Of a stretch of DNA of 10,456 nt, positions 7,870-10,456 are shown piece after piece. The number at the start of each line of letters is the position of its first letter. Positions within the stretch are counted from its first letter, which is position 1. Origin of the DNA: Chitinophagaceae bacterium UBA3430. Lineage in GTDB: Bacteria > Bacteroidota > Bacteroidia > Chitinophagales > Chitinophagaceae. The DNA is taken from positions 1 through 10,456 of the forward strand of contig DFST01000157.1 of NCBI GenBank assembly GCA_002378975.1, read 5' to 3'. The position numbers and the translations under genes were made by a program. The notes below the pieces were generated by a model. That model ran no database searches. It was not told the DNA's origin and saw only the letters and a program-made list of their open reading frames with translations.

Positions 7870-9201
7870 ATGGGACTTTTTGGAAAAAAATCGGAAGGCG
7901 GATTGATGGATGTGATCCGCTGTGACGAGCAGGAATATCTGGTTTGGAAATGGCGCCCATCCGGAGAAGCTAATTCCACGAAAAAAGAAAATGCCATTCG
8001 GTATGGAAGTAGTCTTCGGGTGAAGGATGGCGAAATGGCTGTTTTTGTTTACAAGCAGAAGGACGGTACCATGCAGGATTATATCATGGGGCCGTATGAT
8101 CAAACCATCCAAACCGCCAATTTCCCCATATTGACAAGTTTGGTGGGACTGGCCTTCGGGGGAAATTCTCCTTTCCAGGCAGAGATTTACTTTATCAATC
8201 TGTCAGGGAATATTCAGATAAGGTTTGGTGTACCTTATTTTGATGTGTATGATCCGCGATTTTCTGATTTCTATGTGCCTATGTCTGCACGTGGCACACT
8301 TACCCTTAATATCACCGACTATCAGACGTTCATCAAGAACAATCGCCTGATCAATTTTGAGATCGAGGATTTCCATAAAACCATCAAAGACGCCCTTGCT
8401 AAATATATAAAAGGCGTGGTGTCAAATATTCCTGCCGACAAACAGATACCGGTCGTGCAAATGGATAAAAAGTTGTTGGAGATAAATGATATCGTGGCCG
8501 CCTATTTAAAGCCCCGGCTCGAAAATGAATTTGGAGTAAACATGAAAGGGTTCGATTTGGCCACGCTGGAAATTGACAAAGAGAGTGAGGGATATAGGGA
8601 GCTTCGAAAGGTGACCGCTGAACAAACGACCAAGTTTACGACCACGCAGACCGATATTGGCATAAAAAACCTGCAGGACATGCAGGCTATCAATGCAGCA
8701 AACATGGAGGAGACCCTTCGCGTTCAGCGCGAGGAGGCTCAACGGGCTCAAAAGCTCCAAACGGAAACCAATTTTATTGGTGCGCATGCCTTGAATCAAC
8801 AAACCGATGTGCTGAAAACGGCTGCCGATGGATTGGGAAATATGACAAATTTGGGTGGCGGTGGCGGCGGATTCAATCCGGCCGGTATGATGACGGGCAT
8901 GATGATGGGTGGTGCCATGGGTGGTCAAATGGCTGGTATGATGAATCAGATGGGTCAGCAAATGCAACAGGGGATGAATACGCCACCCCCTCCGCCACAA
9001 CTGCAATACAGTGTTTCACTTAATGGGCAGACGGCCGGACCATTTAATTTGGCGCAACTTCAGCAAATGACGCAGTCCGGACAGTTAACCAAGCAAACAC
9101 ATGTGTGGAAAACCGGCATGGCAAATTGGGAGCTTGCCGGAAATGTTGCGGAATTGCAAGGCTTGTTCGCTACGATGCCCCCCCCCCCTCCGGCCACCTA
9201 A
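7870..9201 (+). CDS. YdjI-like SPFH/Band-7 protein with C-terminal GYF_2 domain
   Basis: The 443-residue protein belongs to the 'virion core'/YdjI branch of SPFH proteins (Band_7_1; COG4260-like). Residues about 12-240 carry the branch pattern: MDVIRCDEQEYLVWKW, the SSLRVKDGEMAVFVYK strand, then GPYDQTIQTANFPIL, FGGNSPFQAEIYFIN and GTLTLNITD. Residues 240-300 are a charged helical region rich in Glu, Gln and Arg, as expected for SPFH oligomerisation. Residues 328-370 are a Gly- then Met-rich linker with 12 Met between 340 and 369. Then come five prolines (372-376), a GYF_2/DUF4339 domain at about 379-433 (GQTAGPF, VWKTGMANW) and a second five-proline run (437-441) just before the end. There is no signal peptide or transmembrane helix, so it probably sits on the cytoplasmic face of the membrane. 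YdjI homologues usually end in a zinc ribbon; here GYF_2 takes that place while zinc ribbons occur in neighbouring proteins. The A-rich leader before the ATG supports the start. Confidence 0.92.
   Translation: MGLFGKKSEGGLMDVIRCDEQEYLVWKWRPSGEANSTKKENAIRYGSSLRVKDGEMAVFVYKQKDGTMQDYIMGPYDQTIQTANFPILTSLVGLAFGGNSPFQAEIYFINLSGNIQIRFGVPYFDVYDPRFSDFYVPMSARGTLTLNITDYQTFIKNNRLINFEIEDFHKTIKDALAKYIKGVVSNIPADKQIPVVQMDKKLLEINDIVAAYLKPRLENEFGVNMKGFDLATLEIDKESEGYRELRKVTAEQTTKFTTTQTDIGIKNLQDMQAINAANMEETLRVQREEAQRAQKLQTETNFIGAHALNQQTDVLKTAADGLGNMTNLGGGGGGFNPAGMMTGMMMGGAMGGQMAGMMNQMGQQMQQGMNTPPPPPQLQYSVSLNGQTAGPFNLAQLQQMTQSGQLTKQTHVWKTGMANWELAGNVAELQGLFATMPPPPPAT
9178..9188 (+). repeat. 11-C homopolymer inside the SPFH gene
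   Basis: Eleven consecutive C bases encode most of the last polyproline run of the SPFH protein, ending 13 bases before the end of the gene. Loss of one C would give a C-terminus with three prolines followed by LRPPK and a stop at about 9203. Gain of one C would read out of frame for about 70 bases, to a TGA near 9260 inside the next gene. Such tracts are prone to slippage in cells and to miscounting in sequencing. Confidence 0.9.
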
Positions 9202-9216
9202 ATAAATTTTCAGAAA

Positions 9217-9573
9217 ATGCATATGCACACGCACCACTTTTACTCCATCGATCGATTGGTTGAGTTTGGTATGGAAATGGCAATCGCCAACCAAATGATA
9301 GCTGTAATGAATCAGTCGATGGCACAAATGAAAGTACCCGGCGCTGCGATGCCGTCCGGTCAACAACCGGCAACGATTTATTATTTTGTTCTAGACGGTG
9401 CACAGGCAGGTCCCTTTTCAGAGGTTGAGGTTACCCGATTGATTCTCGATAAAAAACTTACCGCTACCACCTTGGTGTGGAGTCCCGGTTTTACCGGTTG
9501 GCGGGAGGCGCAACAGATTCCAGCGATCATGAAGTTGGTTGCCTTAACTCCTCCACCAATTCAATCAACATAA
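9217..9573 (+). CDS. Small stand-alone GYF_2 (DUF4339) protein
   Basis: The 118-residue product has a His-rich start (MHMHTHHF), a Met-rich amphipathic helix at about 10-38 (six Met from 19 to 38), a short linker, and a GYF_2 domain at about 54-108 with YYFVLDGAQAGPFSE, LVWSPGFTGW and a trailing KLVALTPPP tail. The domain is homologous to the C-terminal domain of the SPFH protein just upstream, 15 bases away. GYF domains in eukaryotes bind proline-rich peptides through an aromatic surface; GYF_2 is a bacterial relative whose ligand is not established. ATG codons at 9217 and 9223 are both possible starts, and the first is chosen as the longer. The gene ends in tandem in-frame stops (TAATAG). 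It is soluble with no signal peptide, and likely works with the SPFH protein. Confidence 0.88.
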   Translation: MHMHTHHFYSIDRLVEFGMEMAIANQMIAVMNQSMAQMKVPGAAMPSGQQPATIYYFVLDGAQAGPFSEVEVTRLILDKKLTATTLVWSPGFTGWREAQQIPAIMKLVALTPPPIQST

Positions 9574-9582
9574 TAGAATTAT

Positions 9583-9927
9583 ATGAAAGTAAATATCGTT
9601 CCTCTATTCGTAAGCCTGGGCCTGAGTTTATTATTGGCCTACGGATTTTATGAACTTGGACATGAGCCGAATCGGACAATCCAAACGATAGGCGGAGGCC
9701 TATTTATTTTTACAACACTGGCATTTTTAATAGGGGTTCAATTCGAAAACCTCCGCACCACAACTAATGTGCGAACCGTATCCACGATTTTCTTTTTGGT
9801 TGCGCTAATCAGTCATGTTTTATTCGCCCTGATCAATTTTCCTCTTTCACTTTATGTAATCACAGAGGGGATATTGATCATGATCTATGTGCTGGTCGTG
9901 TATTCGATGTCCAAGGCCGATGTATAA
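9583..9927 (+). CDS. Four-helix integral membrane protein of unknown function
   Basis: The 114-residue product is almost entirely hydrophobic helices, at about 4-22, 34-52, 66-84 and 88-108, with short polar loops (GHEPNRT, QFENLRTTTNVRT). No signature of a known transporter or enzyme was recognised. It starts 9 bases after the GYF_2 gene and is the last of the same-strand run, so it is probably cotranscribed and may be a membrane partner of the SPFH/GYF_2 proteins. This role is inferred only from position. Its stop is 7 bases from the stop of the convergent CoA-transferase gene. Confidence 0.8.
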   Translation: MKVNIVPLFVSLGLSLLLAYGFYELGHEPNRTIQTIGGGLFIFTTLAFLIGVQFENLRTTTNVRTVSTIFFLVALISHVLFALINFPLSLYVITEGILIMIYVLVVYSMSKADV

Positions 9928-9934
9928 TGGGGGA

Positions 9935-10456
9935 TTATAGATGATGAAACCGCTCCCAGCTGGCTTTTTCCAGCATTTCCCGATCGTCGGGGTGAGCGAT
10001 GTCGATCAAGGCCTTGGCACGCTGACACAGGTTCTTTCCATACAAATAGGCAACTCCATACTCCGTGACCACATAATGAATGTGTGCCCGGGTGGTGACC
10101 ACGCCGGCGCCGGGTTTTAGGGCCGACACCAATCGAGAAACACCTTTGGCGGTGCGTGAGGCAATGGCGATGATGGGTTTACCCCCTTCGCTGAGCGAAG
10201 CGCCGCGGATGAAATCCATTTGTCCGCCTACACCTGAATATTGATTGAACCCGATCGAGTCGGCACAAACCTGTCCGGTCAGGTCCACTTCAATCGCACT
10301 GTTGATCGCCACCACGCGCGGATTGCGCCTGATCACATGCGGATCATTGACGTAATCGATATCGAGGAATGCGAAGGCAGGGTTGTCGTCCACAAAATCA
10401 TAGAGTCGTTTGCTTCCAAGCGCAAAGCCACTCACCGATTTATTCGGATGGATATT
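9935..10456 (-). CDS. Acetyl-CoA hydrolase/4-hydroxybutyrate CoA-transferase family protein (C-terminal part)
   Basis: The minus-strand frame is open to the right edge of the window, giving the last 173 residues. The GTG at 10433-10435 is an internal Val codon, since upstream codons (NIHPNKS) continue the family pattern. Visible motifs are those of the family's C-terminal half: SGFALGSKRLYDF, INSAIEVDLTGQV, GVGGQMDFIRGA, GKPIIAIAS, VVTTRAHIHYVVTEYGVAYL and AHPDDRE. These enzymes move or hydrolyse CoA between acetyl-CoA and short carboxylates through a catalytic Glu. By comparison with about 430-440-residue homologues, that Glu should lie some 25 residues beyond the window, so it cannot be checked. 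Substrate (acetate, 4-hydroxybutyrate, butyrate, succinate) cannot be decided from this part. Confidence 0.93.
   Translation of the reverse strand, partial: NIHPNKSVSGFALGSKRLYDFVDDNPAFAFLDIDYVNDPHVIRRNPRVVAINSAIEVDLTGQVCADSIGFNQYSGVGGQMDFIRGASLSEGGKPIIAIASRTAKGVSRLVSALKPGAGVVTTRAHIHYVVTEYGVAYLYGKNLCQRAKALIDIAHPDDREMLEKASWERFHHL

Noticed and set aside
6406..9927. The module as an anti-phage defence system
   Set aside because: No nuclease, nucleotide cyclase, NTPase, TIR, HEPN or toxin-like domain was recognised, and no mobile-element or phage gene is nearby. The surroundings are ordinary chromosomal genes.
9956..9974. CCAGCTGG palindrome and GCTGG/CCAGC hairpin with a T run as a terminator
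   Set aside because: The T run sits in the loop, not after the stem; the stem is 5 bp, and the whole element lies inside the CoA-transferase coding sequence (codons for KASWER).

Overview
The window most likely comes from the chromosome of a member of the Bacteroidota, probably a Chitinophagia- or Saprospiria-like lineage. The evidence is a gliding-motility/type IX secretion C-terminal domain, an Oar-like TonB-dependent receptor with a carboxypeptidase-regulatory N-domain, A-rich leaders without Shine-Dalgarno sequences, and DUF4339/GYF_2 proteins of the kind common in that phylum. No mobile element, CRISPR array, tRNA or rRNA was seen.

Layout, left to right. (1) 1-888 is the 3' end of a large secreted PKD/T9SS type B cargo protein. 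(2) 889-1030 is a short AT-rich gap holding a perfect inverted repeat and a hairpin that covers the next start codon. (3) 1031-4282 encodes a complete Oar-like outer-membrane TonB-dependent receptor, followed by a clear intrinsic terminator at 4301-4329. (4) 4378-6215 is a two-gene pseudouridine salvage operon: a PfkB-family kinase (PsuK-like) overlaps by 4 bases with pseudouridine-5'-phosphate glycosidase (PsuG), which keeps all the catalytic residues. Together they would turn pseudouridine into uracil plus ribose 5-phosphate. (5) 6406-9927 is a run of five same-strand genes with gaps of 9 to 45 bases: two paralogous zinc-ribbon membrane proteins (one with an added TerB-like N-domain and an extra hydrophobic segment), a YdjI-like SPFH/Band-7 protein with a Met/Gly-rich linker and a C-terminal GYF_2 domain flanked by polyproline, a small stand-alone GYF_2 protein, and a four-helix membrane protein. 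(6) 9935-10456, convergent, is the C-terminal part of an acetyl-CoA hydrolase/4-hydroxybutyrate CoA-transferase family protein.

The part most worth attention is the five-gene block at 6406-9927. Its domain content resembles the Bacillus subtilis ydjGHI membrane-stress locus (zinc-ribbon membrane protein plus SPFH protein acting with a PspA homologue), but GYF_2 domains and polyproline tracts stand where the SPFH protein would usually carry a zinc ribbon. I infer a membrane-associated SPFH scaffold whose subunits may be cross-linked by GYF_2-polyproline contacts. Its biological role cannot be read from the sequence. The other regions look like ordinary Bacteroidota chromosome.
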